NCBI RefSeq assembly: GCF_001854185.1
Contig: NZ_CP017603.1
Span: 3,596,001 to 3,660,000 of the forward strand
Source of the DNA: Clostridium formicaceticum
GTDB lineage: Bacteria > Bacillota > Clostridia > Peptostreptococcales > Natronincolaceae
Length of the DNA: 64,000 nt
Direction of reading: 5' to 3'
Below the pieces are notes generated by a model. The model saw nothing but the letters and a program-made list of their open reading frames with translations, ran no database searches and was not told the DNA's origin. The translations under genes and the position numbers were made by a program. Positions 37,455 through 46,309 of this stretch are shown here, piece by piece (position 1 is the first letter of the stretch; each line of letters starts with the position of its first letter).

Positions 37455-37649
37455 ATGCCAGTTATTAATATTGACTGTGGTAAAATAACAAAGGAACAAA
37501 AAGAAAAACTTGTTGAAGTTTTAGTATCAAAGGCTAGTGAAATTCTTAATTTACCTGAAGAAGCCTTCCTTACTTTTATTAAAGAAAACGATTTAGATAA
37601 TATCGGGAAAGGCAGACAACTTTTATCTGAAATACATAAGAATAAATAA
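37455..37649 (+). CDS. 4-oxalocrotonate tautomerase family protein
   Basis: 64-aa tautomerase-fold protein. After Met is removed, Pro2 would be the catalytic base (MPVINIDCGKITKEQKEKLV). The middle KASEILNLPEEAFLTFIKEN matches the family. It lacks the usual Arg pair of true 4-oxalocrotonate tautomerase at a position I can assign with confidence, so the substrate is unknown. Own promoter and terminator. Convergent with the chemoreceptor gene. Confidence 0.85.
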   Translation: MPVINIDCGKITKEQKEKLVEVLVSKASEILNLPEEAFLTFIKENDLDNIGKGRQLLSEIHKNK

Positions 37650-37675
37650 AAGCTGGGGAACCCAGCTTTTATTTT
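37647..37675. terminator. bidirectional terminator between tautomerase and chemoreceptor genes
   Basis: Perfect stem TAAAAGCTGGG / CCCAGCTTTTA with a 3-base loop, T-rich on both strands. It overlaps both stop codons. Confidence 0.88.
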
Positions 37676-39662
37676 AATACTTGAATCTATGTATATTCCG
37701 CTGCATTTTTTCAGCTAAAGTTGCTAAAGATTCGCTGGCAGCAGCTATTTGTTCCATAGAAGCAGTTTGCTCTTCTACAGATGCTGAAGCTTCTTGGGTA
37801 CCGGCTGCATTTTCCTCGGCAATCGCCGCTAAGTTCTGCATGATACTGGCAAGTTCATCCTTTTTGTTATTCATTGTTTGTACTGAACCCATCGACTTAT
37901 TTACAATAGTTTTTACAACATCTACTTCCCCAGCAATATCATTAAATTTATTTTCTGTAGTTTCTACACTTCCTACCTGAGCCTCAATAATAGATAAAAC
38001 TTCTTGCATAGTATTTACAGCACTCTGAGAGTTTTTCTGTAATTTTTCTAGCATCTCTTCTATATCTTGTACTGAATGTGTTGACTGCTCAGCTAATTTA
38101 CGAATTTCTTCTGCCACTACAGCAAATCCCCTGCCCAATTCTCCTGCCCTTGCTGCTTCGATCGCTGCATTTAATGCCAATAAATTTGTTTGTTCTGCAA
38201 TACCCTGAATAATTTTGCTGGCTTCACCAATTTTTTCTGCGCTTTCATTTGTATCCACAGTGCTTCTATGAATAATTTTTATTGCATCTGCATTGTTTTT
38301 ACTTTTGACGGTTAATTCTTTTATCAGCCCCATTCCCTGGTCCTTCAAACCTACTAGTTTTTTTACAGCTTCCTCTATTTTATCCATGTCCTTTAAATCT
38401 TCATCAATAATTTTACTCAACTCCTCTGTTTTTAAAACCCCGTCTTCTGTATCTTTTGCTTGATCATTAGCACTCTTAGCTATTTCTTCAATGGTTCTAG
38501 CTATTTCATCTGCTGCAGTAGCCGATTGCTGACTAGTGGCGGTCAACTCCTGCGAAGATGATGACACCTGCTGGGAGGTCTCGGCTACCTGTTTTATAAA
38601 ATTTCTAAGATTATCTATAATTGCTTGAAATGCTGTAGCTAAAGCTCCAATTTCATCCTTTCTTTGCAGTAAGTCTTTAGGAAAGTCCTGGGTTATGTCT
38701 AGCTTTGCAATCTTTTCCCCATGCTTTACTGCTGTAACAATAGGCTTTGCAATGGCAGTGCCTACTAAAGAACAAAGAAGAATACCTACTGCCAAAATTA
38801 CAAAGGTTATTAGCATAAGATTTCTTTGCATCGTGAAAAGGGCAGCTAGCACCTCCTTTTCATCGGCAGTAATCACGATCACCCAATCTCTTCCTTCTAC
38901 AAGAGCGTATGCAGAATAGATCTGATTGCCTTCAAAAGAATAATAACCGACGCCTCGTTTTTCCTCTAGTACCTTTTTATAATGTTCTGCCACCGCCCTA
39001 AGGGTAGCGTCAGTTTCCGCTTCCTCGATTGGATTCACCTGACCTATTACCTTTTCCCTATCTGGATGGGCTATAATGGTTCCATAATTGTTGATAATAT
39101 ATGCATAACCAGCCTTTCCAAAACCCATATTATCCGTTAAAGTGCTTAAAAAATTGCCATCTGTTCTGGCAATCAAAGCGCCTATAACTTGTTCGTCATC
39201 TACTATCGGTGCTGCAATCATAACAACTGGAGCGTTTGTTACACGACTTATAATCACATCTGATACATTGGATTTACCTGCAAATGCTCTCTGTATATAA
39301 TCCCTGTCCCCTAGCTCAGCAATACTACCATCTGTATACCTTGCTGTTCCATCTAAAGAAACAATACCTAAATCAAGAAAAGATTGTGCTTGAAACTCTC
39401 TTTCTAGTATAAGTTTTTGTATTTCCCAATCCATGCTTCTAATCTCTTCCATTCTTGAAATAGTTTCAAGAATGGCTATATCTACATTAAGCTCACTTGC
39501 AACTAACTTTGCACCTTCTTCCGCTAACGCCCTCATGGCTTCTTCTACTTCTCTTGCAACTGCTTTTTCAGTAGCCCGCAAAGAAACAAAACCGAATATA
39601 AGAGATATGAATAAGATCAAGACAGAAAAATAAAGAATCAGTTTTGTTTTTATACTCTTCAC
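37674..39662 (-). CDS. methyl-accepting chemotaxis protein with dCache sensor
   Basis: Membrane chemoreceptor, 662 aa. Transmembrane 1 near residues 9-28. An extracellular double-Cache domain (about 35-275) has [14 protein letters not shown] and [10 protein letters not shown] in its distal lobe, typical of small-molecule sensors. Transmembrane 2 near 283-305, a HAMP domain, then a long cytoplasmic coiled coil with the CheA/CheW tip [20 protein letters not shown]. No che genes are nearby, so it feeds a chemosensory system elsewhere. GGGGGAATGA precedes the start. Confidence 0.93.
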   Translation of the reverse strand: MKSIKTKLILYFSVLILFISLIFGFVSLRATEKAVAREVEEAMRALAEEGAKLVASELNVDIAILETISRMEEIRSMDWEIQKLILEREFQAQSFLDLGIVSLDGTARYTDGSIAELGDRDYIQRAFAGKSNVSDVIISRVTNAPVVMIAAPIVDDEQVIGALIARTDGNFLSTLTDNMGFGKAGYAYIINNYGTIIAHPDREKVIGQVNPIEEAETDATLRAVAEHYKKVLEEKRGVGYYSFEGNQIYSAYALVEGRDWVIVITADEKEVLAALFTMQRNLMLITFVILAVGILLCSLVGTAIAKPIVTAVKHGEKIAKLDITQDFPKDLLQRKDEIGALATAFQAIIDNLRNFIKQVAETSQQVSSSSQELTATSQQSATAADEIARTIEEIAKSANDQAKDTEDGVLKTEELSKIIDEDLKDMDKIEEAVKKLVGLKDQGMGLIKELTVKSKNNADAIKIIHRSTVDTNESAEKIGEASKIIQGIAEQTNLLALNAAIEAARAGELGRGFAVVAEEIRKLAEQSTHSVQDIEEMLEKLQKNSQSAVNTMQEVLSIIEAQVGSVETTENKFNDIAGEVDVVKTIVNKSMGSVQTMNNKKDELASIMQNLAAIAEENAAGTQEASASVEEQTASMEQIAAASESLATLAEKMQRNIHRFKY

Positions 39663-39929
39663 ATTTCATTCCCCCTTTTAATTATTTGAACTCTTTTGTG
39701 CCATCTACAATAATTTGCAGCTAATTTTCTCATTTAATTTCACAATAGAATTCCATAAAACAACTGATTCGACAAATAATTGCATATTCCTTCATATTTT
39801 GTCAAATAATCTAAATGACAGATAATAAGGATTTAGATATTCCGAGTAAATCTATTTATAAATAAGGCATGAAGCTTTCTTCCAATATACTTTTTCTGTA
39901 AAATTAAATGAATTTTAATCCTTAAAACT

Positions 39930-39966
39930 AAAAAAAGTATGCTATTTTTAAAAAGCATACTTTTTT
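39930..39966. terminator. free-standing hairpin in the gap upstream of the chemoreceptor
   Basis: AAAAAAGTATGCT / AGCATACTTTTTT around an AT loop, T-flanked on both strands. The gap 39663-40094 holds no recognisable gene apart from this hairpin; short in-frame pieces there have no start or ribosome site. It may end transcripts from the accessory region. Confidence 0.55.
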
Positions 39967-40094
39967 TATAGTTTTAGTCATTGCTAAGACTTATTAAAAA
40001 AATCGCCTATTTTACCAGTTAACATTGTTGCAAAATTTCATTTACAGACTTCAACACTTTCATTATGCAAATTTGCTCATTAAAAAAGATGGAT

Positions 40095-40220
40095 TTATGC
40101 TTGATATCCTTCATATAATTCCCTAACAATTTCTTCTATAATAAAGTTTCTAAAAGAAACATCCTTTAGGGTTTTATCAAATATTACCTTGTTAGTCGCT
40201 GTTCCAACATACCTACTCAA
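40095..40220 (-). CDS. possible 41-codon reading frame overlapping the LRAT gene
   Basis: A frame that starts at a TTG inside the end of the LRAT gene (8-base overlap) and runs 41 codons: LSRYVGTATNKVIFDKTLKD then VSFRNFIIEEIVRELYEGYQ. The composition looks like real protein, but the start is weak and no ribosome site is well placed. It could be a coupled small gene or the tail of a lost gene. No family recognised. Confidence 0.3.
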   Translation of the reverse strand: MSRYVGTATNKVIFDKTLKDVSFRNFIIEEIVRELYEGYQA

Positions 40221-40920
40221 AGAGTGTATTTATTTCCCTAAGAGGGTAAGGTACACTCTTTTGATCTATTTCTTCCCACTGTTCTGATGATACACTTACA
40301 AACCATCTAGGTGGAATAAAAAATGGTTTCTCATAGCATTCATGGTAATAGAGGCCGTTATGTTCATATATACTTCCCAAGTAATTTACACCATCTTTTG
40401 GTTGATGTTGATATGGGTTAGTTTTAAAGCGTAATAATTCCATAACAATTTGAGAAACAAAATTTCCTATAGGATGTAAACTAGAATCGATATTATCGAC
40501 TGCGTTCTCCACTTGCAGACTAAAAGGCATACCTTTTCTCATCAAAGTAGCAAAATGCTCACAATTATTTGAAGCAGGGTGATAACCACCACCAGTTCTA
40601 CCTAGATTTTCTAAAGAAAATCTTACCACTTCATCTGGGTCTCTATTCTCCATTGAACAGTATTCATCTAATAATTTACGAAACTTATAACGTTTATACA
40701 TGTATGAGAATGAATTTCGTATTTCTTCATAGTCCACCACTTTGATAGATCCATTTTTGGCAAATGTCCTAATATTTGTTCTAATTACTTTAGCAGTTTG
40801 ACTTGTAGCACCAGTAAAATGTACCACGGTATTATCTCCTAAGTCTATTCCATGATGTAACATTCCAGCAGCTACCCAACCATGCGGTCTTTCAACAACA
40901 ATATGATCCCCTTTAGCCAT
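40213..40920 (-). CDS. LRAT domain protein
   Basis: 235-aa protein with a permuted NlpC/P60 (LRAT) fold at residues 1-140. The His box MLHHGIDLGDNTVVHF near 20 and the catalytic Cys box SNNCEHFATLMRKG near 119 are both intact, so it is probably an active acyltransferase, thioesterase or amidase. A helical and then aromatic-rich tail (about 150-235, KPFFIPPRWFVS) is not recognised. AGCCATG start after a GGGGGTAAAAC site. In the accessory region; bacterial LRAT proteins of this kind have no firm role, though phospholipid attack is possible. Confidence 0.8.
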   Translation of the reverse strand: MAKGDHIVVERPHGWVAAGMLHHGIDLGDNTVVHFTGATSQTAKVIRTNIRTFAKNGSIKVVDYEEIRNSFSYMYKRYKFRKLLDEYCSMENRDPDEVVRFSLENLGRTGGGYHPASNNCEHFATLMRKGMPFSLQVENAVDNIDSSLHPIGNFVSQIVMELLRFKTNPYQHQPKDGVNYLGSIYEHNGLYYHECYEKPFFIPPRWFVSVSSEQWEEIDQKSVPYPLREINTLFE

Positions 40921-41035
40921 GTTTTACCCCCATTTGTGAATATGTACGCTCTCGAAAACTCTAAGAGCTTTAAATTCTAAGAATTAGCTCTACAGCGTCA
41001 TTCCTAAACAAGTCTCTCTACAAGACATTGTTAAG

Positions 41036-41551
41036 TTAAGTATCATACTTTTTAATTTTTATATATCCCGCTAGTAATTTCTCTGAAGTTGCTCCAAAAC
41101 CTGTAAAAAATCCGGACAGTTCGCTGCCGTTAGCATGTAATTCCAGTAACATTTGTCCAAATTGAACTATTTCATTTTTCCCAATAAAGTAATCAAATTT
41201 TAAAATCCTTTCTCTTACAAAACGTTCTTTAACAAATTGACCAGTTGCAATCATGGTTTCTTCAGTTTTTTCATGAGAATCTTCAATCCAAATTTTACTC
41301 TCAGCACGAAACTTTCCTTTTATATTCGTTATCTTACATGTTATCAAAAACTCAATAGGGCTTTGACCCATTTCATGAATTTGATACACTTTTCCTCTCC
41401 AAAATCCTCTAATTAAATTCGAATTTTTTTTGAAATTGTATAATGCTATACTAGAGTAAAAATACTTAATGATAATAGTAAAGAAAACAATACCAAATCC
41501 TGAAAACAACCATTCTTTGTTTCTATAAATCAAATTCAATATGTTTATCAT
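41036..41551 (-). CDS. membrane-anchored beta-rich protein of unknown function
   Basis: About 171 aa. It opens MINILNLIYRNKEWLFSGFG with one hydrophobic helix (about residues 14-36). The soluble part alternates polar and aromatic residues like a small beta barrel: GFWRGKVYQ, then FKTKIWIEDS-like strands, GFFTGFGATSEKLLAGYIKI at the end. The KEWLFSG start and single-helix-plus-barrel plan recall membrane effectors seen in phage-defence neighbourhoods (for example Cap15-type), but I cannot show homology. ATG at 41551 behind AGGTGG. 115 bases upstream of the LRAT gene on the same strand. Confidence 0.55.
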   Translation of the reverse strand: MINILNLIYRNKEWLFSGFGIVFFTIIIKYFYSSIALYNFKKNSNLIRGFWRGKVYQIHEMGQSPIEFLITCKITNIKGKFRAESKIWIEDSHEKTEETMIATGQFVKERFVRERILKFDYFIGKNEIVQFGQMLLELHANGSELSGFFTGFGATSEKLLAGYIKIKKYDT

Positions 41552-42107
41552 TATTTCCACCTACTATCATAGACTTTAAAATTTCATTTTAAATATATTC
41601 TTTTTTACAAATTTACCGCTTCATTTCACCTTTCAACTTTCAACTTTCCATTATAGGCATAATGAACAAATATTTCGATAATAAATCTTTAATAGTTTTT
41701 TTAGAAACACACCTTAATATATATCAGTGTTTCTCTTTATTAAAGCTTCCAACAAATACAATATTTCGGTAATTTTTGTAAATTTCCTTTGACTAATTTT
41801 GTCGATAATCCATTAATGGCAAATAATTGTTGCATTTATTGTAATTTATTACTACTTTGAATTTTAATACACATAACTCTTGTCATAAAAACTTAAAATG
41901 AAACAACTTGTGCTTATTATATAAAAAATACTACAAACGTAAATCAAAACTATAATATAGATAAAAAAAATCTACACTACTCAAAATAACTAGGAAGTAT
42001 AGAGGAACATAGCAGCAATAAGGAAGCCTTTAGGGCTATATTGAGATTTTCGTTTACAAAATGTTTGCAAATAACCCCTAAACTGCAAACAGCCAAAAAA
42101 AGTGAAA

Positions 42108-42132
42108 AAAGCTGGATACCAGTTCCAGCTTG
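42108..42132 (-). terminator. terminator downstream of the Xre gene
   Basis: AAGCTGG / CCAGCTT stem with a 9-base loop and TTTTTTC on the minus strand. The surrounding gap 41552-42161 is AT-rich; the frame at 41990-42205 runs through this hairpin and I do not accept it as a gene. Confidence 0.65.
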
Positions 42133-42161
42133 TCAGCACTTTCAATTTATTGTTTATACTT

Positions 42162-42467
42162 TTATATGCTAATGTAGTCTTTTTTTTTACTAATCGATAT
42201 TTCAAGATCTAGTCCATCTAATATTTTTATAAGGTTATCTAAAGTAGGGGCATTTTTTTCATTTTCAAAGCGTGAAATAACTTGTTGAGTCACACCGACT
42301 TTATTAGCTAATTCCTTCTGGGTTAATCCCATTTCCTTTCTGGCTTTAATTACTTGCTGAATTAAAGTATATTCTTTTTTAACCTCTTCATAAGTTTTTG
42401 CAAACTCTTTATCCTTTTCAATTTTATCCTGAAGCATCTTTTTTGCATCTATTTTTTTAAAAGGCAT
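42162..42467 (-). CDS. Xre-type helix-turn-helix regulator (antitoxin-like)
   Basis: 101 aa. Helical N-terminal lead (KKMLQDKIEKDKEFAKTYEE) and then a HTH_3 domain at about residues 37-92: IKARKEMGLTQKELANKVGV and QQVISRFENEKNAPTLDNLI. The lead plus HTH layout is common in HigA-like antitoxins, but no toxin gene (RelE/HigB type) is seen on either side. GGAAAGGGGGGTGG precedes the ATG. Likely represses its own promoter at about 42.59 kb. Confidence 0.85.
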   Translation of the reverse strand: MPFKKIDAKKMLQDKIEKDKEFAKTYEEVKKEYTLIQQVIKARKEMGLTQKELANKVGVTQQVISRFENEKNAPTLDNLIKILDGLDLEISISKKKDYISI

Positions 42468-42485
42468 CTATGCCACCCCCCTTTC

Positions 42486-42596
42486 CTAATAATCCAGAAG
42501 CTCACTTGCTCTTTTTTTAGCTTTATCCAGTTCAAACTTTTCTGCCTTACCCTTTTGTTTTTTACATGCATTATGTTGTATCTTATTATACATCAT
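42486..42596 (-). promoter_or_regulatory. xre leader: promoter, paired ATACAAC sites and a 36-codon frame
   Basis: On the minus strand TATAAT (42585-42590) is bracketed by two direct copies of ATACAAC (42575-42581 and 42601-42607), which would suit an Xre operator. The -35 is weak (TTAAAA). A 36-codon frame, MMYNKIQHNACKKQKGKAEK onward, overlaps this promoter and stops just before the xre ribosome site. It may be a short leader peptide or a decayed gene tail. Confidence 0.35.
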
Positions 42597-42609
42597 TTTT
42601 GTTGTATTT

Positions 42610-42878
42610 TTAATTATTTCCTATTGAATTTTTAAATTTTTCTCCGAAGGCATAGGGGGGTAGTTCGTCTGCTTCTGTTAGCTTTGCTTTTACTGGATTT
42701 TGCTGAATATATCTTAAACACGTTAATTAAATATTCATCTATTTCAACTACTTCACTATTGTATCTATTTTGAAATAAGTGTCCTGTTCTATCATGCTTA
42801 GCATTATGCCACTAAACATATCCCACAGTAATTCGCTTCATACTGGTACCTATCTCTTCCTGCTCTTCTATTAGTATA
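42610..42878 (-). pseudogene. decayed REP-associated tyrosine transposase (Y1_Tnp)
   Basis: Translation of the minus strand gives MKRITVGYV, a stop, then WHNAKHDRTGHLFQNRYNSE and VVEIDEYLINVF. After a frameshift it gives YIQQNPVKAKLTEADELPPY and AFGEKFK. These match the typical middle of IS200-like REP transposases (V.W.N.K....GHLFQ.R..SE / I..NPVKA). An in-frame stop and a frameshift show it is dead, and the catalytic His pair region is missing. It begins 7 bases after the hsdR stop. Confidence 0.8.
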
Positions 42879-42884
42879 TTTCCA

Positions 42885-45800
42885 CTAACTTATAATCTTC
42901 GTTGCATTGTCTTTAACCTCATTGATTATATGAACGAATTTTTTCTGTATCTCAGGATCAAATAACTTGATAAAACTTTGAGGTTTATCAAAGGGTGGTT
43001 TGGTTAGCTCTGCTATATTCTCCACATAACCGTTCTGCTCAATATAATCTATTACTTTATTTATAAACACAATTTGATTAGCATTAAGGTTCTGTTCATT
43101 TATGAAAGAGGAGAAGGCCTTCATTGCTGCTTCTCTTTCCATCTTTGCAATTCTGCGGACTAATAGACCAAAGGGGGTATCCTTGAAGTTGCTTTCGTAA
43201 TCCGCTTTTGTACCAAGCTCTCCTGTAAATATCTTTTCTAGGGTCTTGTAGTCAGCTTCATTGAGAGAAATGTTGTTTCTTAGCTTGTGAATAGCTATAT
43301 TATGCTTGTTTTCCTCAATATATTTATTGACCTTCAGTTTGTAATTCTCAAAGTCATAGCTCATTTCAAATTCCTTGCAAACTGTACGCTCAAGCTCTAC
43401 ATCATGAAGATTGGTATAAACGGTGCTTTGCCCCTCTGTTATTGCGAACTTCATTAAATCCCTAAGCTCTGTACGGATTTTTTCAAAGTTCAGAATACTT
43501 GCTGTATCCCAAAACTCATCTTCTACAACCTCTTTTAATATAGGTACTTTAGCCTTCACCTGAGGTATTGTAGTTTTCTTTAAAAGAATGGAGGTCTTAG
43601 AAGTGGTACTGTTTTTAAACCTTTTAAAGCTTTTACCACCTTCTAGCTGTGTTAACATCAATCCATACATTAGATTATCAAATTCAACCGCCTTATCATC
43701 CTTATCATTCATGGATACAAGGTCTGCTATATGCTCTATTAAATCAGATTTATCTCTTTCAGAAAGACAGGTAAAAGCATCCTTTGCATTATACTTGTCA
43801 ACATATTTCCTTTTCATCTTAACATCTATTCTATCTGGTGTTAGACTTGTTATCTGCTGGAAAACTTCATCTACCAATGTATTTCTCAATGTCTGGTATT
43901 CTTCATCACCAAAAGCTGTATCTTGCATATGAACAATTAATTTTATTCTTTTGGAGAAAATGCTTGCCTGTGTTGAGGTGTTTGCGCTTGCTTCAATACC
44001 ATTTTTATTTTCTCTAAAATACTCAAAGTTCCCTAAATAATCAAAGATATAAAAATATTCTTTATCCTTTCCTTTACCGAATAGGTCTGGTCTTATTCTT
44101 GTACCTCTCCCTATCATCTGCCAGAACTTGATCTTTGAACGAACACGCTTAAAAAATACAAGGTTTACGATTTCCCTAACATCAATTCCTGTATCCAGCA
44201 TATCTACTGATACCGCTATGTGGGGATCTTTATCAGGACTTTTGAATTGGGTGATTAAATCCTGTGCATAGTCATCATCACATACGATCCTCTTACAGAA
44301 TTGTCCTTTGTACTCCGGGTATAAAACATTGAAACGGTCAACAATAAATTGAGCATGATTCTTGTTCTGGGCAAAGATAATGGTTTTCCCTAATCTATTT
44401 CCACTTGCATCTTTTAAACCACTTGTCATGAGGTCATTAATTACATAGTCCACTGTGTTTTGATTGAAGATGAATTTATTGATTTCTGGTGCAGGGATTT
44501 CATCCCTCATCTCTCCATCTTCATCTGTAAAGTCTTCTTCGTACCTTTCTTTATCTTCCGGAGATAGATCATCATAGGTAATACCCTCTGATAAAAACTT
44601 AGTACTGACTTCTGTATTATGATAAGGAACCAGCACATGGTCCTTATGGACTGCCGTATCATAGTCATAGGCAAAGGTAGGTACATCCTTTTCAACCTCA
44701 AAGAATTCATAGGTGCTACTGTGGACATCTGACCTTGGGGTTGCTGTAAGCCCTACGATATAGGCATCGAAATATTCAAAGATAGCTTTGTATTTTTTGA
44801 AAATACTTCTATGACTCTCATCTACAATGATAAGATCAAAATGTGCAGGAGTAAACAATCGGCTACCATCTGCATTTCTAGCACTATCAATGGCATTCAG
44901 CATAGTAGGATAGGTTGAAAATACGATCCTAGCATTTTTATCATCCTTATTGGATAAAAGGTTGCATAAAGACATATCTGGAAGATAGTTTTTAAAATCA
45001 TCCTTTGCCTGGCTTACTAATGCAGTTCTATCGGCTAAAAATAAGGTATTGGTAACATATCCACCTCTAGAAAGGACATCGGTTAAACTGGAGGCGGTTC
45101 TTGTCTTTCCTGTTCCCGTTGCCATAACTAGAAGGGAACGCATGTGACCCCTTTCTATGTTATCACAAACAGCCCTGATAGCTTCCTTCTGGTAGTATCT
45201 ATCGGTAATTTTATCATCAATCTCTATTTCGCTAAGTTTCTTTCTTGAAGATCGCCTATTAAACAATCTTTGTAAATCATCCCTTGAAAATATGCCACTG
45301 ACCCGTCTTTGGGGTCCTATCCTGTCATCCCAAATATAATAATCGTAACCATTGGTATTAAAGATGATGGGTCTATGGCCTGTCATTTTTTCTATACAGT
45401 TGGCATATAACCAAGCTTGATGGGTACCTTTTCTTGCATCCTTGAAGGTTCTCTTAGCTTCAATTAAGGCAATAGACGTGCCGTCTTTTCCCCAAAGAAC
45501 ATAATCTACAAAGCCATTACCTGAACCTGATTCCTTCGGCATACCAACAACAGTCATCTCTTCTTCTACACAATCTTTCCTTGCACTTTGAGAGAATTGC
45601 CAGCCTAAGAATTTTAGGTCTACATCAATATATTTCTTTCTAGTTTCATATTCGGATAAATCCTCTGGTGTAAATTCCCTTTCTTCCTTATGCTCATCCT
45701 TCAATGCAGTAATTACTTCGCTCTTTTTCTTAAGTTCTGCAATAAGCCTTGCAATCTCTTTATCTTTTTCATCAATGAGCTTGTTGGTTTTTTCTTTAAA

Positions 45801-46289
45801 CGTTTTTAACTCATTGGATAATTTAGCTTGAATTTTCTTAGCTTCCTCTGCATTGTCTCCTACTTCAGGAATCAACTTTTCATTGAATTTTCTTTCCTCA
45901 TATTCCATGCCATAGCAATAATCAATCCATTCCACAAATTCAAATAAAATGGATAAGGAAAGAACAGCATCGTTATGGGATATGGTCTTCTCTGTGTGCA
46001 CTGCAATATTCCCGATTTTAATAATGTATTGTAGTTTTCTCCATGTTTCAGGATCTACTGCATATCGAAAGGATTCTTCGTGTACTAAGGCCTGCAGGTT
46101 ATCCTTATATGGCATCTTCATAGTAGAATCCGCAGAATATACCCATTTAACAGCTAATTCAAACGCCTTCCTACTTCCAATGGCCGACATAGCTGGAGAG
46201 GTTGTTAAAACATCTTCTGCATCAATGCAGGCATTAGCAAACAGTTGATATTCACTTATATTTTTCAGAAACGAAAAATTTGTTGCCAT
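42885..46289 (-). CDS. hsdR: type I restriction endonuclease subunit R
   Basis: Motor and nuclease subunit of a type I restriction-modification system, 1134 aa. A DUF4145-like N-terminal domain and a coiled coil (residues 1-210) come first. Then a PD-(D/E)xK nuclease (FVDYVLWGKDG...ALIEAKR), Walker A VMATGTGKTRTA near 390, a DESH box, GLTATPRSD, and helicase C with QMIGRGTRIRPD. The C-terminal region matches EcoEI-type R subunits. Downstream of hsdM and hsdS, 20 bases after hsdS. All motifs look intact. Confidence 0.94.
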   Translation of the reverse strand: MATNFSFLKNISEYQLFANACIDAEDVLTTSPAMSAIGSRKAFELAVKWVYSADSTMKMPYKDNLQALVHEESFRYAVDPETWRKLQYIIKIGNIAVHTEKTISHNDAVLSLSILFEFVEWIDYCYGMEYEERKFNEKLIPEVGDNAEEAKKIQAKLSNELKTFKEKTNKLIDEKDKEIARLIAELKKKSEVITALKDEHKEEREFTPEDLSEYETRKKYIDVDLKFLGWQFSQSARKDCVEEEMTVVGMPKESGSGNGFVDYVLWGKDGTSIALIEAKRTFKDARKGTHQAWLYANCIEKMTGHRPIIFNTNGYDYYIWDDRIGPQRRVSGIFSRDDLQRLFNRRSSRKKLSEIEIDDKITDRYYQKEAIRAVCDNIERGHMRSLLVMATGTGKTRTASSLTDVLSRGGYVTNTLFLADRTALVSQAKDDFKNYLPDMSLCNLLSNKDDKNARIVFSTYPTMLNAIDSARNADGSRLFTPAHFDLIIVDESHRSIFKKYKAIFEYFDAYIVGLTATPRSDVHSSTYEFFEVEKDVPTFAYDYDTAVHKDHVLVPYHNTEVSTKFLSEGITYDDLSPEDKERYEEDFTDEDGEMRDEIPAPEINKFIFNQNTVDYVINDLMTSGLKDASGNRLGKTIIFAQNKNHAQFIVDRFNVLYPEYKGQFCKRIVCDDDYAQDLITQFKSPDKDPHIAVSVDMLDTGIDVREIVNLVFFKRVRSKIKFWQMIGRGTRIRPDLFGKGKDKEYFYIFDYLGNFEYFRENKNGIEASANTSTQASIFSKRIKLIVHMQDTAFGDEEYQTLRNTLVDEVFQQITSLTPDRIDVKMKRKYVDKYNAKDAFTCLSERDKSDLIEHIADLVSMNDKDDKAVEFDNLMYGLMLTQLEGGKSFKRFKNSTTSKTSILLKKTTIPQVKAKVPILKEVVEDEFWDTASILNFEKIRTELRDLMKFAITEGQSTVYTNLHDVELERTVCKEFEMSYDFENYKLKVNKYIEENKHNIAIHKLRNNISLNEADYKTLEKIFTGELGTKADYESNFKDTPFGLLVRRIAKMEREAAMKAFSSFINEQNLNANQIVFINKVIDYIEQNGYVENIAELTKPPFDKPQSFIKLFDPEIQKKFVHIINEVKDNATKIIS

Positions 46290-46309
46290 AGAATCACCTG
46301 CTTTCTTGT

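Noticed and set aside
39663-40094. Short pieces such as MLTGKIGDFFNKS and MKVLKSVNEILQQC upstream of the chemoreceptor
   Set aside because: Too short, no ribosome sites, and no link between them.
41990-42205. 71-codon minus-strand frame after the xre gene
   Set aside because: It overlaps the xre end and runs straight through the xre terminator, and it has no ribosome site or recognisable domain.
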